Of a stretch of 64,000 bases of DNA, positions 16,901 to 26,331 are shown in pieces. Made by a program: the position numbers and the translations under genes. Each line of letters opens with the position of its first letter. The first letter of the stretch is position 1. Source of the DNA: UBA6107 sp964533735 (GTDB taxonomy: Bacteria; Chloroflexota; Anaerolineae; Anaerolineales; Anaerolineaceae); the NCBI GenBank assembly GCA_964533735.1, contig CAZHMD010000010.1, positions 46,399 through 110,398 on the forward strand, written 5' to 3'. Under the pieces are notes generated by a model, which ran no database searches, was not told where the DNA came from, and worked only from the letters and a program-made list of their open reading frames with translations.

Positions 16901-18139
16901 TTGGCCGCCGTTCCCCGCACCACCCATGCCCCCTCGGTGTGGCAGCTGGTCCTTGGGATTATCAGCTTTTCACTTGGGATGATCACCGCCGTTGCCCTTG
17001 GCTTTGTCAACCTTGCCAACAAGGTGGCGGGGCAATCAATCCCGGTTGACCTTCAACCTGTCAATTACCTGGCGTGGATTATTCTCGCCATCGCATTAAC
17101 CGGCATTCCTTCAATCGTTTACGCCATTAAACGTCTCAGTAAGGGGCAAGCAGTTGCCGGGAGTAACTCGCGCTTGTTGCTGCCTGCAACCATTGCACTC
17201 CTCCTGTTGGCACCGCTGGCCTGGCTCACCACTTTGCCGTTCATGTCCTCTCCACCTGCGTTCATTAAAGCCATTGTCAATCTTCTCTTCGTGGTCGTCC
17301 CTGTCTGGTGGATAATTGAACTCGGGCGCCGGGAGTTGCCGCCGGTGACCCGCCAAAAGCAGTGGGGTCTGATTAATTTCGGCGTGTTTTTTACGATGCC
17401 CGTTGTCATCCTGGTGGAACTCATCCTGCTTGCCATTGGTGGTGCGTTGCTCGTTGGCTGGCTCGCGCAGCAGCCTGACTTTGCACCCCTTCTCGAGCAG
17501 GTAAAGAACGTACTCATCCTCAATCCCCAGCGCATGGATTTGCTTTCTGATCAACTCCAACCGCTTCTAAAAAGCCCGGTGGTGATCGGTTCGATCCTGT
17601 TGGCATTTTCACTGGTAATCCCCATGGTGGAAGAACTGCTCAAACCGTTGGCTTTATGGATTTTCATCAAACGTCGTTGGTCCCCTTCTGAAGGGTTCGT
17701 TGCCGGCATGTTGAGCGGTGCCGCGTTTGCCGTTGTTGAGAGCCTCACCTCCCTGGCAGCAGCCTCCTCGGCAGATTGGCTCACCATCGCGGGCGGAAGA
17801 GCCGCCGCTGCGCTTCTTCACATTGTCACTGCTGGTTTTACTGGTTGGGCGCTTACTTCCACCTGGATTGATGGAAAGTACACCCGTATTGGTCTTGCCT
17901 ACTTGGGGGTTGTGCTCGTGCATGGTGCCTGGAATTTCCTGGCGGTTATGGTGGGCTTTTCAACGATCTTCACTCCCACTGGTTTTACGCCTGTGGAATC
18001 GCAATCCAATGTCGCACCGTGGATCATGGCAATATTGGCAGTAGGGTTGCTTGTTCTCCTCGTTTTCATGAATGCGAAACTAAAAAAAGAGTCTCTTTTG
18101 TCCAGTCTGCCTCCGCCGCTCCCCCCTTTATTGCCGTAA
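16901..18139 (+). CDS. PrsW-family intramembrane metalloprotease-like protein
   Basis: The 412-residue membrane protein has about nine to ten helices. PrsW-type residues are present in order: VEELLKP (EExxK), GAAFAVVESL, LHIVTAGFTGW and VLVHGAWNF. In Bacillus, PrsW performs site-1 cleavage of an anti-sigma factor; the target here is unknown. The start is TTG at 16901, one base after the stop of the preceding lipoprotein, with GAGG in the end of that gene. No good ATG exists nearby. The C-terminus ends in a proline-rich SLPPPLPPLLP. Confidence 0.82.
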   Translation: MAAVPRTTHAPSVWQLVLGIISFSLGMITAVALGFVNLANKVAGQSIPVDLQPVNYLAWIILAIALTGIPSIVYAIKRLSKGQAVAGSNSRLLLPATIALLLLAPLAWLTTLPFMSSPPAFIKAIVNLLFVVVPVWWIIELGRRELPPVTRQKQWGLINFGVFFTMPVVILVELILLAIGGALLVGWLAQQPDFAPLLEQVKNVLILNPQRMDLLSDQLQPLLKSPVVIGSILLAFSLVIPMVEELLKPLALWIFIKRRWSPSEGFVAGMLSGAAFAVVESLTSLAAASSADWLTIAGGRAAAALLHIVTAGFTGWALTSTWIDGKYTRIGLAYLGVVLVHGAWNFLAVMVGFSTIFTPTGFTPVESQSNVAPWIMAILAVGLLVLLVFMNAKLKKESLLSSLPPPLPPLLP

Positions 18140-18215
18140 TGATCGCCATCAATTTTAAGGAGTAAAATCGGTGGGTGTTTTTACTGCGTGCAATCGGTCT
18201 AAACACGTTTGAACG

Positions 18216-18221
18216 TATAAT
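18216..18221 (+). promoter_or_regulatory. -10 element of the DUF368 gene
   Basis: TATAAT stands 32 nt before the ATG of the DUF368 gene. The -35 region at 16-18 bp spacing is poor, so recognition may need an activator. Confidence 0.35.
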
Positions 18222-18253
18222 GGGTTGTCCAACAAATCTCTAGGGAGAACTTT

Positions 18254-19168
18254 ATGAGTAACAATGACTTGCAAGACGCCATGTCTGAAATAAATGACGG
18301 ATCGAATACTTCTCAGAAAACTACCAGATCCGGTGCTGCCAATGGTGTATTGGAATGGGGCATTCGTTTGGTAAAAGGTATTTTGGTAGGGATAGGTGCC
18401 ATTACTCCCGGACTTTCGGGGGGTGTGTTAATGGTGGTGTTTGGAATTTACGAACCGCTGCTTCGTTTCCTGGCGAATCTCCGCAAGAAATTTGTACAAA
18501 ATATCCGCTTCTTCCTGCCAGTGGGGATTGGCGGTGTATTGGGTATTGTTGGTTTTTCTGCCATTGTTGATTACGCATTCTCCAATTACGCGGCTCAATT
18601 CACGTGGTTGTTCATCGGGTTTATCGCAGGCACATTCCCTTCTTTACTTAAAACTTCTGGCAAACAAGGAAGAAAGACCTGGCACTGGTTCCTTTTAGCT
18701 GGAGCGGCGGTTGGGATGTTCTTTCTGATGCATTGGTTTGAGTCCATCCGCAGTGTTTCCATGACCCCCAATTTCCTTGTATGGGTGATGAGTGGCGCGC
18801 TCACCGGGTTGGGTTTGGTTGTGCCGGGCATGAGCCCATCGAACTTCCTGATCTACCTTGGCTTGTACCAGCCCATGGCAAGTGGAATTCGCCAGCTTGA
18901 CTTAGGTGTGATCATTCCTCTCGTTTTAGGGGTTGTATTGGTGATTATTCTCTTCGCCAAATTGGTCAATTGGTTATTTAAGCAGCATTATGCATTTATG
19001 TATCATCTCATCCTGGGGATTGTCGTGGGTTCCACCGCTGCCATCATTCCGGGAGGTGTAACTGGATGGACGATTGCAGTTTGCGTTTTGCTTTTTGCAC
19101 TCGCAGCATCGATCTCCTATGCGCTTTCCGTTCTGGACGAGAAGCATCCGCACGAGTCGCTTTTTTAG
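18254..19168 (+). CDS. DUF368 protein, likely polyprenyl-phosphate transporter (PopT family)
   Basis: The 304-residue membrane protein has a polar N-terminal 30 residues, then about eight helices with the DUF368 signatures GAITPGLSGGVLMVV near residue 50 and VVPGMSPSNFLIYLGLY near 195, two related halves arranged as an inverted repeat. DUF368 (PopT) proteins have been shown in other bacteria to recycle undecaprenyl phosphate across the membrane for cell wall synthesis. AGGGAG precedes the ATG. A small hairpin (19171-19188) after the stop lacks a T-tract. Confidence 0.85.
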   Translation: MSNNDLQDAMSEINDGSNTSQKTTRSGAANGVLEWGIRLVKGILVGIGAITPGLSGGVLMVVFGIYEPLLRFLANLRKKFVQNIRFFLPVGIGGVLGIVGFSAIVDYAFSNYAAQFTWLFIGFIAGTFPSLLKTSGKQGRKTWHWFLLAGAAVGMFFLMHWFESIRSVSMTPNFLVWVMSGALTGLGLVVPGMSPSNFLIYLGLYQPMASGIRQLDLGVIIPLVLGVVLVIILFAKLVNWLFKQHYAFMYHLILGIVVGSTAAIIPGGVTGWTIAVCVLLFALAASISYALSVLDEKHPHESLF

Positions 19169-19287
19169 CATAGATTGTTGTCAATCTACTCACATTTCCT
19201 TGCCAGCCGGGGATCTGCCGTCTTGGATGGAGTAAAATAAAGTTAGTTGAGATAATTGTTCAGACTGTGAGAGATTAAAGGGTTGCT

Positions 19288-20004
19288 ATGAGCCAAAACC
19301 TGTCTGAGAGCGAGCGCGAGGTGAGAGCCCACAAATTTCGCCGGTTCATCAGCTTCTTGATGCGCCACTTAACTCGCACTGAATTCGTGGGGGGCGAGAA
19401 TATACCCGCTCGCGGTGGTGTACTTCTTGCCACCAATCACATGAGCCGCATGGATATTCCCGCCCTCTTTATCACTCCCAGCCGTCCGGAAATGACCGCC
19501 CTGGTGACCACCAAATACCTCAAGTACCCCTTCCTTCGCTGGTTCATCATTACCGCCAACGGTATCTGGCTCGATCGTGATACTGCGGATTTCAGTGCCT
19601 TCCGCAAAGCGGTGGAAGCGCTCCAGGCGGGTAAAGCTCTCGGGATAGCGCCTGAGGGCACCCGCAGCGTCACTGCCTCCTTGCTTGAGGGCAAACCCGG
19701 AACCGCTCTGCTGGCCTTGCGCGCCGGGGTTCCAATCGTTCCAGTGGCGATCATCGGCACCGAAGATGCAGTTCCGAAGTTGCTGCACTTCAAGCGCCCT
19801 AAAATCCAGGTGAAGTATGGTCCCGCCATCCCTCCACCCGTGTTTGACCGCAACAATCGCGAAGGGCAGCTTGACCGCCTCACCACTGAGATCATGTGCC
19901 GCATAGCGGTCATGATGCCCGAAAAATACCACGGCTTCTATACAAAGCACCCGCGTCTATTGGAACTGCAGGCTGAGGAAGCAAAATATAATCCCTCCCA
20001 TTAA
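19288..20004 (+). CDS. 1-acyl-glycerol-3-phosphate acyltransferase (PlsC-like)
   Basis: The 238-residue protein has the acyltransferase motifs ATNHMSRMDIPAL (HxxxxD), then GIAPEGTRS and VPIVPVAIIGTED. This family adds the second acyl chain to lysophosphatidic acid at the cytoplasmic membrane. It is followed after 9 bp by an SGNH-like gene and an MBOAT gene, so the three may share a transcript linked to envelope lipids or polymers. Confidence 0.9.
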   Translation: MSQNLSESEREVRAHKFRRFISFLMRHLTRTEFVGGENIPARGGVLLATNHMSRMDIPALFITPSRPEMTALVTTKYLKYPFLRWFIITANGIWLDRDTADFSAFRKAVEALQAGKALGIAPEGTRSVTASLLEGKPGTALLALRAGVPIVPVAIIGTEDAVPKLLHFKRPKIQVKYGPAIPPPVFDRNNREGQLDRLTTEIMCRIAVMMPEKYHGFYTKHPRLLELQAEEAKYNPSH

Positions 20005-20013
20005 GCGCGGAAT

Positions 20014-21117
20014 ATGATGCCCATAAATCCGCCCTCCAGGAAAACCTTACAAAAAACTCCATCCACAGGATTCTCGATTAGGCAGAGCGTTATCGTGCCA
20101 ATTGCCATCCTTCTGGTTCTTTTTGTCTTTTTTGAACTCCTCGCGCGTTCACCACTAGTGCAGCGTGTTTCTCCTATGCGTTCATTCGGTAATTACCATA
20201 CCCAGTTTGAGATCAAATGGCAAAGACTTGACCAATTCGTACAGGACAATGGCGGTGTGGATGTAATTCTCCTCGGTAACTCGATGGTGAACACGGGCAT
20301 CGATCCCGAAGTATTCGCTAAATATTTTTCAGCGACCGGGGAAGAGACCTTGCGTGTCTTTAATTTCGGAGTTGAAGGGCTCACTATCGTGCCCATGGTG
20401 GACCTCACCAGGTTGTTGATTGAAACTTACCACCCTGCTGCCATCCTCTATTACACCGAACTGCGTGACTATATCGCCGGTAATGGTGACGATGTGGCAG
20501 AATCATTTCTCGCTAACGGATGGCTGCAATATCGCATGGGACAAAACTCGATCACTGGCTGGATTGTTGACCATTCCGTAGCCTTACAATCCCTGCTTGC
20601 CTGGCGTAATTGGACGAGGGATGATTTCCCCGACACATACCTGCAAAACCTGCGGCGCTGGGAAAATACCCGCCCCGACGGTTACGAACCTGAGATTCAG
20701 TTGTCCAAATTCAAAGGGGAACTTCCTGATCCGAATGATCCAGATGACCAGCAGTTCTATGCTCTCTACGGGAACTACACCATCGATCCAGGGCGGCTTG
20801 AAGCGTTGAAAACGCTGCTTGCTCTGGATAATTCAGGGACTAACATCTGGATCACTGAATTTCCTGCCTCCCCGGGGTTTTATGATTACTTTGGCGGACA
20901 GCAGGTGCATGCGGATTATCTCAATGAAATTAGCGTCTATATTGCTGACCATGGGGGAGTGTTTGTACCGCCTGTTAACCCCAATCTCATTCCATTGATG
21001 GGTCGCAATGACGACCATCACCTCAATTTCATTGGGGCGCGTATCTATTCAGGCCTCCTTTCAAGGCAATTATCCAAAATCTGCGATGTCCAACGCTTCT
21101 GCCTGGTGAGCGAATAA
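20014..21117 (+). CDS. SGNH-hydrolase-like membrane-anchored protein
   Basis: The 367-residue protein has one N-terminal transmembrane helix (about 27-47) and an extracytoplasmic domain. Candidate SGNH catalytic residues are Ser in LLGNSMVNTGID (block I) and Asp/His in NDDHHLNFIG (block V). Proteins of this shape (like DltD, AlgX or PatB) act with an MBOAT partner to move acyl groups onto exported polymers. The MBOAT gene starts 2 bp after the stop. The acceptor polymer is unknown. Confidence 0.72.
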   Translation: MMPINPPSRKTLQKTPSTGFSIRQSVIVPIAILLVLFVFFELLARSPLVQRVSPMRSFGNYHTQFEIKWQRLDQFVQDNGGVDVILLGNSMVNTGIDPEVFAKYFSATGEETLRVFNFGVEGLTIVPMVDLTRLLIETYHPAAILYYTELRDYIAGNGDDVAESFLANGWLQYRMGQNSITGWIVDHSVALQSLLAWRNWTRDDFPDTYLQNLRRWENTRPDGYEPEIQLSKFKGELPDPNDPDDQQFYALYGNYTIDPGRLEALKTLLALDNSGTNIWITEFPASPGFYDYFGGQQVHADYLNEISVYIADHGGVFVPPVNPNLIPLMGRNDDHHLNFIGARIYSGLLSRQLSKICDVQRFCLVSE

Positions 21118-21119
21118 TC

Positions 21120-22598
21120 ATGGCGGTCACGTCTTTATTATTCCTGGTTATCGCCTCGGTAGCTGCAGTGATCTTCCGCAGATTGCCTCAAAAATACCGC
21201 CTCCCCTGGTTGCTGTTTGTTTCCGCGTTGTTCCTTGCCACCTGGAACTGGACTTTTGTACTTGTTCTCTCCGTTTTTGGGATCACCAATTACTGCTTGG
21301 GGTTCAAGGTGGAACGGTCTGTTCTCACCGCCAAACGCGGCTGGCTCGTATTTGGCATATTTTTTAACGTCCTTATCCTGTTTATCTTCAAGTACAATCA
21401 CTTCTTCCTGCCTTCCTTGATCCGTTTGTTCGGCGTCCAGGCAAGCGAAGTCGCTTTGCAGATTCTACTGCCGGTCGGTCTCTCTTTCCTGGTCGTGCAG
21501 ATGATCTCCTACCTGGTCGATGTGGCAAACAAACGCCTCCCTGCCGAGCACGATGTGGTTCGCTTTGGGCTCTATACCCTTTATTTTCCCAAGTTGATCT
21601 CCGGACCGGTGGAGCGCGCTCGAACTTTTCTCCCGCGACTGCATACACCGCTGCCTATCGACCGCTCATTACTGGATCGCAGCCTCTCCCTAATAATTCT
21701 CGGGTTCTTGCGCAAATTGGTATTCGCCAATCCGCTCTTCAGTATGATTCCACCCACCGCGTTTACGAGCCCGCTTGATTTTGCCGGTCAGCACCTGTGG
21801 GTTTACCTGCTGGCTTATGCTTTCGCCCTTTTCAATGATTTTGCCGGCTATACGGGCATCGTCCGTGGCATCAGCCTGTGGTTTGGCATTGAATTGTCAA
21901 GCAACTTTAACTTGCCTTATTTCTCCCGCAACTTCACCGAGTTTTGGAACCGCTGGCACATCAGTCTTTCCGCCTGGCTGCGAGACTACCTCTTCTTCCC
22001 GATCTCCCGTTCCCTGATGAAGCGTTTCCCCCGCCGGGACCATTTCCTTACCCTGCTTGTCCCTCCTATGGCAACCATGATTGTCAGCGGTTTATGGCAT
22101 GGTGTCTCCTGGAGTCTTTTGGTTTGGGGTGGGTTGCACGGCATTTACCAGGTATTGGAACGCTTGCCCGCTCTCTTCCGTCCGTCAGTACCCCTGGATG
22201 AACGCCCGCGCTGGCGCCAGTTCCTCGGAATGGTCATCACTTTCCTCCTCACCCTCCTGGCTTGGATCCCCTTCAGGATGGATCTGTCCACCGCGCTTCA
22301 GTTTTTTCAAGGGTTATTTAAATTTGTCCGGCCTGATTTCTTCCTCTTAAAACGTTACCTGACTGCAGACACACCCTTTCTCTCGTGGTCACCCCTCAAC
22401 CTGCCTAACCCGCTCTTGATGCTTCTCCTTGCGGCAGCCCTCGGTTTTGACTTGCTGCTGGCCCACAGACCCGCTGAAAAGGATCTCTGGTCGCTGCCGC
22501 GTTGGGTGCAGGTGCTGCTGATCATCGTCCTTCTCGTCACTGCCATTTCAACCCTTTTTGTAGAGTCCATCGCTCCATTCGTCTACCAGGCATTCTAA
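21120..22598 (+). CDS. MBOAT-family O-acyltransferase (AlgI/DltB-like)
   Basis: The 492-residue polytopic membrane protein contains the family hallmarks NFNLPYFSRNFTEFWNRWHISLS and, near residue 330, SGLWHGVSWSLLVWGGLHG with the invariant catalytic His. These enzymes pass acetyl or other acyl groups through the membrane to a partner that modifies polysaccharide or teichoic-type polymers. It begins 2 bp after the SGNH-like gene, which is the expected partner. Confidence 0.93.
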   Translation: MAVTSLLFLVIASVAAVIFRRLPQKYRLPWLLFVSALFLATWNWTFVLVLSVFGITNYCLGFKVERSVLTAKRGWLVFGIFFNVLILFIFKYNHFFLPSLIRLFGVQASEVALQILLPVGLSFLVVQMISYLVDVANKRLPAEHDVVRFGLYTLYFPKLISGPVERARTFLPRLHTPLPIDRSLLDRSLSLIILGFLRKLVFANPLFSMIPPTAFTSPLDFAGQHLWVYLLAYAFALFNDFAGYTGIVRGISLWFGIELSSNFNLPYFSRNFTEFWNRWHISLSAWLRDYLFFPISRSLMKRFPRRDHFLTLLVPPMATMIVSGLWHGVSWSLLVWGGLHGIYQVLERLPALFRPSVPLDERPRWRQFLGMVITFLLTLLAWIPFRMDLSTALQFFQGLFKFVRPDFFLLKRYLTADTPFLSWSPLNLPNPLLMLLLAAALGFDLLLAHRPAEKDLWSLPRWVQVLLIIVLLVTAISTLFVESIAPFVYQAF

Positions 22599-22637
22599 TT
22601 TACAGGTACGCTATACTTACTCCATTAGAGGTGTGCA

Positions 22638-23237
22638 ATGAGTCGATCTGGTTTCTGGTGGATTTTATTAATAGGTTTGGTATTCGGAGCGCTACATTCC
22701 CTCCTGGCGTCGAACCGTGTTAAAAATATGGCTGCCCGCAGGTTCAGTGGCCTCTTTCCCCATCATTACCGCCTGTTTTATTCGTTCATTGCTGCCATTT
22801 CCACCTTCGCCTACTTTGGTGCCGTATTGCTCTTCCCTGACCATGCGCTTTACCGCATCCAGCCTCCCTGGCTCTACCTCACCTTGAGCATCCAGCTTGT
22901 CTTGGGAGCGTGTTTCATTGCCGCCCTCTTTCAAAACAGCCTCCTCGGTTTCAGCGGGTTGGCTTCACTCCTCTCAAAAATGCCCTCACGCGAAGAGCAA
23001 CTCACCACTGCTGGTTTTTATCGTTACACCCGCCATCCGCTTTACCTCTTTGCCCTCATCATGCTCTGGCTCCTGCCCGTCGTCACCTGGAACATCCTCG
23101 CGCTTGCCATCGGCGTTACCATCTACACCCTCATTGGTTCACTGCTGGAGGAGCGCCGCTTGGCGCAGCAGTTCGGGCAGCAATACCTGGACTATAAAAA
23201 GCGCACTCCCTGGTTGATCCCTATCCGTTTAAAATAG
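22638..23237 (+). CDS. Isoprenylcysteine/NnrU-like membrane methyltransferase family protein
   Basis: The 199-residue protein has about five helices, and its C-terminal third carries the ICMT/NnrU/MddA pattern GFYRYTRHPLYLFAL ... EERRLAQQFGQQYLDYKKR. These residues form the SAM- and lipid-facing pocket in that superfamily. Methanethiol S-methyltransferase and isoprenoid-linked methylation are both possible; the sequence alone does not choose. GAGG lies upstream of the ATG and a TATACT -10-like element lies in the 39-bp gap. Confidence 0.75.
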   Translation: MSRSGFWWILLIGLVFGALHSLLASNRVKNMAARRFSGLFPHHYRLFYSFIAAISTFAYFGAVLLFPDHALYRIQPPWLYLTLSIQLVLGACFIAALFQNSLLGFSGLASLLSKMPSREEQLTTAGFYRYTRHPLYLFALIMLWLLPVVTWNILALAIGVTIYTLIGSLLEERRLAQQFGQQYLDYKKRTPWLIPIRLK

Positions 23238-23246
23238 AGTCTCAAA

Positions 23247-25553
23247 TTGTCCCTCCTCTGGCTTTCCCTTGCCTTCGTCGCCGGTATCTTGTTGGGAAGG
23301 TTTGCCCCTGTTAAGTTGTTAATTTGGGCTATATCCGGGTTACTGTTATTCATTTTCTACACCATCAATCGATTCATCATCCAAAAAAGACGATTTTTCT
23401 CCCGTTTTTGGTTAAGCATCCCCGTTTCACCATTGTTGATCCTTTTCACGCTGTGCCTGGGTGCTGCCCGATTTACGGCGAGCATTCCAACGCTTACAAG
23501 TGCTGACCTCGCCTGGTACAACAATCGCGGTGAATACTCATTTGTGGGTACTGTATCAGCCCCGCCAGATATTCGTGCAGATAATACTCTCTACGAAATT
23601 GAGATTACGGAACTGACCGACCCGCGAGAACCGGACTATACAGCAGCCACTCGCCGGGTGACTGGCAGCGCGCTGGTAGCCATGACCCGCTGGACACATT
23701 ATGAGTACGGCGATCAACTCCTTTTTCGCGGGGAACCCCGTACGCCAGCAGTGTTCCCGGATTTTTCCTATAAAGAATACCTGGCCCGCCAGCGCATCTT
23801 CTCGGTCATCTATTATCCCCAGGATGTGGAAAAGGTCGGCACAATTCGCGGCTCCGGGTTTCACCGCGGATTACTCGCCTTCCGTGAGAAAGCCCGCCGC
23901 ACCATTTTTAAGCTGTTTCCTCAACCTGAATCTGGTTTGCTCGCCGGAATTTTGCTCGGTTTGGAGAATTACCTGCCGGCCTCCCTGGAACAGGCTTACC
24001 GCGATACAGGCACTTCTCATATTATTGCCATTTCCGGTTTTAACATGACCATCATTGCCTCCTTGTTGATCTATCTTTTTTCGCGCTTGTTCAGGCCTTT
24101 TATCGGTGTGCTCGTTGCCATTATAGGTATTGCCCTTTATTCAGTTTTTGTGGATGGTTCTGCATCAGTTATTCGTGCCGCCGTTATGGTGTCCACTGCA
24201 GCAGTCGGTCATCTCATTGGACGTCGGCAATCCGGGTTTCATGCCCTCGTATTGACGGCGGCCGTCATGTGTGTGTTCAATCCAAATTTACCCTGGGACG
24301 TGAGTTTTCAGTTGTCTTTCATGGCTACCCTGGGCTTGGTGCTCTTTGCTCAACCCATGCAGGAAGCCTTCCACACGGCAGCTGAAAACAGGTTTGGTGA
24401 AGTGACAGCCGCCAGGATAAGTTCGCCCATCAGTGAATACTTTCTCTTCACCCTGGCAGCCCAGTTCACCACGCTGCCGGTGATTGCACTCCAGTTTCAA
24501 CGAATCTCCCTGGTTGCCCTCCTTGCCAATCCCCTCATTCTGCCTGCCCAACCTGCCATTCTTGTAATGGGCATGCTTACCACCCTCACAGCTTTGGTCG
24601 CGCCAGTGGTGGGAAAATTCCTTGCCATGTTCACCTGGCCGTTATTGAAATATACCAATTTCGTGGTCTCTTCGCTTGGAGAAATAAAAGGAGGCGCATT
24701 GAACCTTCATCCTGTTGCGGCAATTTGGATTCTCTTCGGCGTGATCCTCGTACTATTGGCCTTCATTTTACGTAATTATTTCAAGAAAAAATTAAGTGGT
24801 TCGTTTACCATTTGGGCACTTGTGCTGCTCGTAGCTGGTTGTTTTTCGGTTTGGTCGATGTATTTCCATAAACCCGATGGTCTGCTCCATATCCGCCAGA
24901 TTAATTCCGCCGATACTGCCTTTGTAGTTATCCAGACTCCGCAAGGGATTACCTACCTGTTCGACCTGGCGGGTGACCCAATCGAGACCAGTGCCGCGTT
25001 GACTCACTTGCTTTCTCCATGGAATTACCACCTGGATGGAATTGTCCTTACCCGTTCGCTTTCCGAAATTGCCTTGGGTGACTTGAATGCCTCTCTTCCC
25101 GTGAGTTCTGTACTGGCAGCCATTTCTGTTTTACGTCCGGCAGCCGGAGAAAATCCGTTGTCCCTGCCGGATTCCACCAATCTGTTCAATCTGTCTTCTA
25201 CTACCGCTCTGGAATTGGAAAATGGGATTTCTTTATCGGTAATCGCAGAATCCCCCGGAATGGCTGCTTACGAGATCCAATACGGTCAGGTGAGCATCGT
25301 CGTCCCCGCTGGCGTGGATTATGCGCTGATCAGGGAAAAACGTCCCGGTCTGCTCGAAAACGCCGATCTGCTCGTCCTTTCGCCGGTGGACACATCCTAT
25401 ATTCCCCCGCGCTTGTGGAGCCAGCTTGAACCCGGTATGCTGCTTTGGAACAGCCTTGAGCCTTCACCTTTTGAAACCTCGCTGTCAGCCTCTGAAGATG
25501 GGAACATCTCCTTGGTCAGCAATGGTCGCACCCTCTGGTTTGAGTCTCCTTAA
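23247..25553 (+). CDS. comEC: ComEC/Rec2-family DNA uptake protein with degenerate MBL-like tail
   Basis: The 768-residue protein has an N-terminal DUF4131 region with helices and a small soluble domain (1-200), and a central competence channel domain (AGILLGLENYLP, GTSHIIAISGFNMTIIA, then about ten helices). The C-terminal domain (about 540-768) is positioned like the metallo-beta-lactamase domain of ComEC. Where the metal motif HxHxDH should stand there is LTRSLSEIALGDL, so metal binding seems lost. ComEC carries single-stranded DNA across the membrane during transformation. The start is TTG at 23247; the ribosome-binding site is weak. Confidence 0.88.
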   Translation: MSLLWLSLAFVAGILLGRFAPVKLLIWAISGLLLFIFYTINRFIIQKRRFFSRFWLSIPVSPLLILFTLCLGAARFTASIPTLTSADLAWYNNRGEYSFVGTVSAPPDIRADNTLYEIEITELTDPREPDYTAATRRVTGSALVAMTRWTHYEYGDQLLFRGEPRTPAVFPDFSYKEYLARQRIFSVIYYPQDVEKVGTIRGSGFHRGLLAFREKARRTIFKLFPQPESGLLAGILLGLENYLPASLEQAYRDTGTSHIIAISGFNMTIIASLLIYLFSRLFRPFIGVLVAIIGIALYSVFVDGSASVIRAAVMVSTAAVGHLIGRRQSGFHALVLTAAVMCVFNPNLPWDVSFQLSFMATLGLVLFAQPMQEAFHTAAENRFGEVTAARISSPISEYFLFTLAAQFTTLPVIALQFQRISLVALLANPLILPAQPAILVMGMLTTLTALVAPVVGKFLAMFTWPLLKYTNFVVSSLGEIKGGALNLHPVAAIWILFGVILVLLAFILRNYFKKKLSGSFTIWALVLLVAGCFSVWSMYFHKPDGLLHIRQINSADTAFVVIQTPQGITYLFDLAGDPIETSAALTHLLSPWNYHLDGIVLTRSLSEIALGDLNASLPVSSVLAAISVLRPAAGENPLSLPDSTNLFNLSSTTALELENGISLSVIAESPGMAAYEIQYGQVSIVVPAGVDYALIREKRPGLLENADLLVLSPVDTSYIPPRLWSQLEPGMLLWNSLEPSPFETSLSASEDGNISLVSNGRTLWFESP

Positions 25554-25583
25554 GTTAATGAGGAGGCGTATAGCCGAAAAAGG

Positions 25584-25729
25584 CTCAAAAACCTGCCAAA
25601 TTGGCAAGTTTTGAGCAAAAAATTCGCCAATCAGGCAAGTTGTAATTCCAGGCTTTTGTGCAACAATAGTATTAACACATTGTTTTCTTACCTTCCACCT
25701 ATTCTTCAAAAGCTTCCATTCGTTATTCG
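25584..25729 (-). repeat. Dispersed intergenic repeat, copy A (inverted)
   Basis: The reverse complement matches 47586-47730. Over the 93-bp core (25586-25678) only six bases differ, and the outer block CCATTCGTTATTCG also matches at conserved distance. The element contains two imperfect palindromes around TTGCC..TTGGC and ends with a hairpin and T-run in the minus direction. It shows no convincing coding signal. Confidence 0.85.
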
Positions 25730-25756
25730 GATTGTTTCCCGCGAATTATGCGCCCC

Positions 25757-25808
25757 CGAGCGGTTCTTGCGAGTGCTGTGTACGAGCGGTTAGTGCGAGT
25801 GGGGTACG
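25757..25808. repeat. Two-copy 26-bp tandem repeat
   Basis: CGAGCGGTT.. followed by TGCGAGTG occurs at 25757 and again at 25783, with a few differences. It directly adjoins copy A of the dispersed repeat. Confidence 0.6.
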
Positions 25809-26331
25809 AAACCGGGAACAAAAAAAACAAACCAATAGTTTTTTCTACCTTTAATTCGTTTGGTTTGTCAAGACTTGAATTGAATCTCTTTATTCCTTAG
25901 GAACAATTTGAACATTTAGGTAACGCTGAACATTAACAACTGGTCTCTTTTTGCCCACTGCTGCAGTGTTAGCGGATTCTTTTTCCAACTCTAACTTGAA
26001 TTGAATTAATTGTTCCCATTCTCTGAACAATAAAACAATTCCATCCTTTTCCTTCCCCCGGATTCCCCGAAACGATTGACTCGTTTCCTTTCGATCCGCG
26101 GAACGAGTGCCGCAAACGAATTACATTCCCCGAAGGCGCGCGTCTGAAAAATTCAACACCGGTCGCCAACATACTCTCTAGACAATTCGATTGTTTATTC
26201 ACCAATGGATGGAAAAACCCAATTCTAGGGCAAGGCTGTCCGGTCAACTTACCTCAAATCAAGAATTAGTCATCAAGCTTCGCGTCGGCTTAACCACTGC
26301 AATAATTACTTTATAATAAAAAGGAGAGGCG
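25809..26331. other. AT-rich spacer without recognisable gene
   Basis: No convincing gene is visible here. At 26080-26100 the minus strand carries a stretch like TCGAAAGGAAACGAGTC, which is also found near the second dispersed repeat (around 47571-47587). The spacer thus seems to hold more decayed repeat pieces. The last 30 bases hold the ribosome-binding site of the next gene. Confidence 0.5.

Noticed and set aside
25485..25709. Short minus-strand frame, similar at peptide level to one at 47540-47740 (+)
   Set aside because: The similarity comes from the dispersed DNA repeat. Most of the base changes between copies alter the peptide, so no protein constraint is visible.
25969..26247. Minus-strand open frame of 92 codons in the AT-rich spacer
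   Set aside because: No ribosome-binding site or family pattern; part of its sequence recurs in the repeat region near 47.57 kb.
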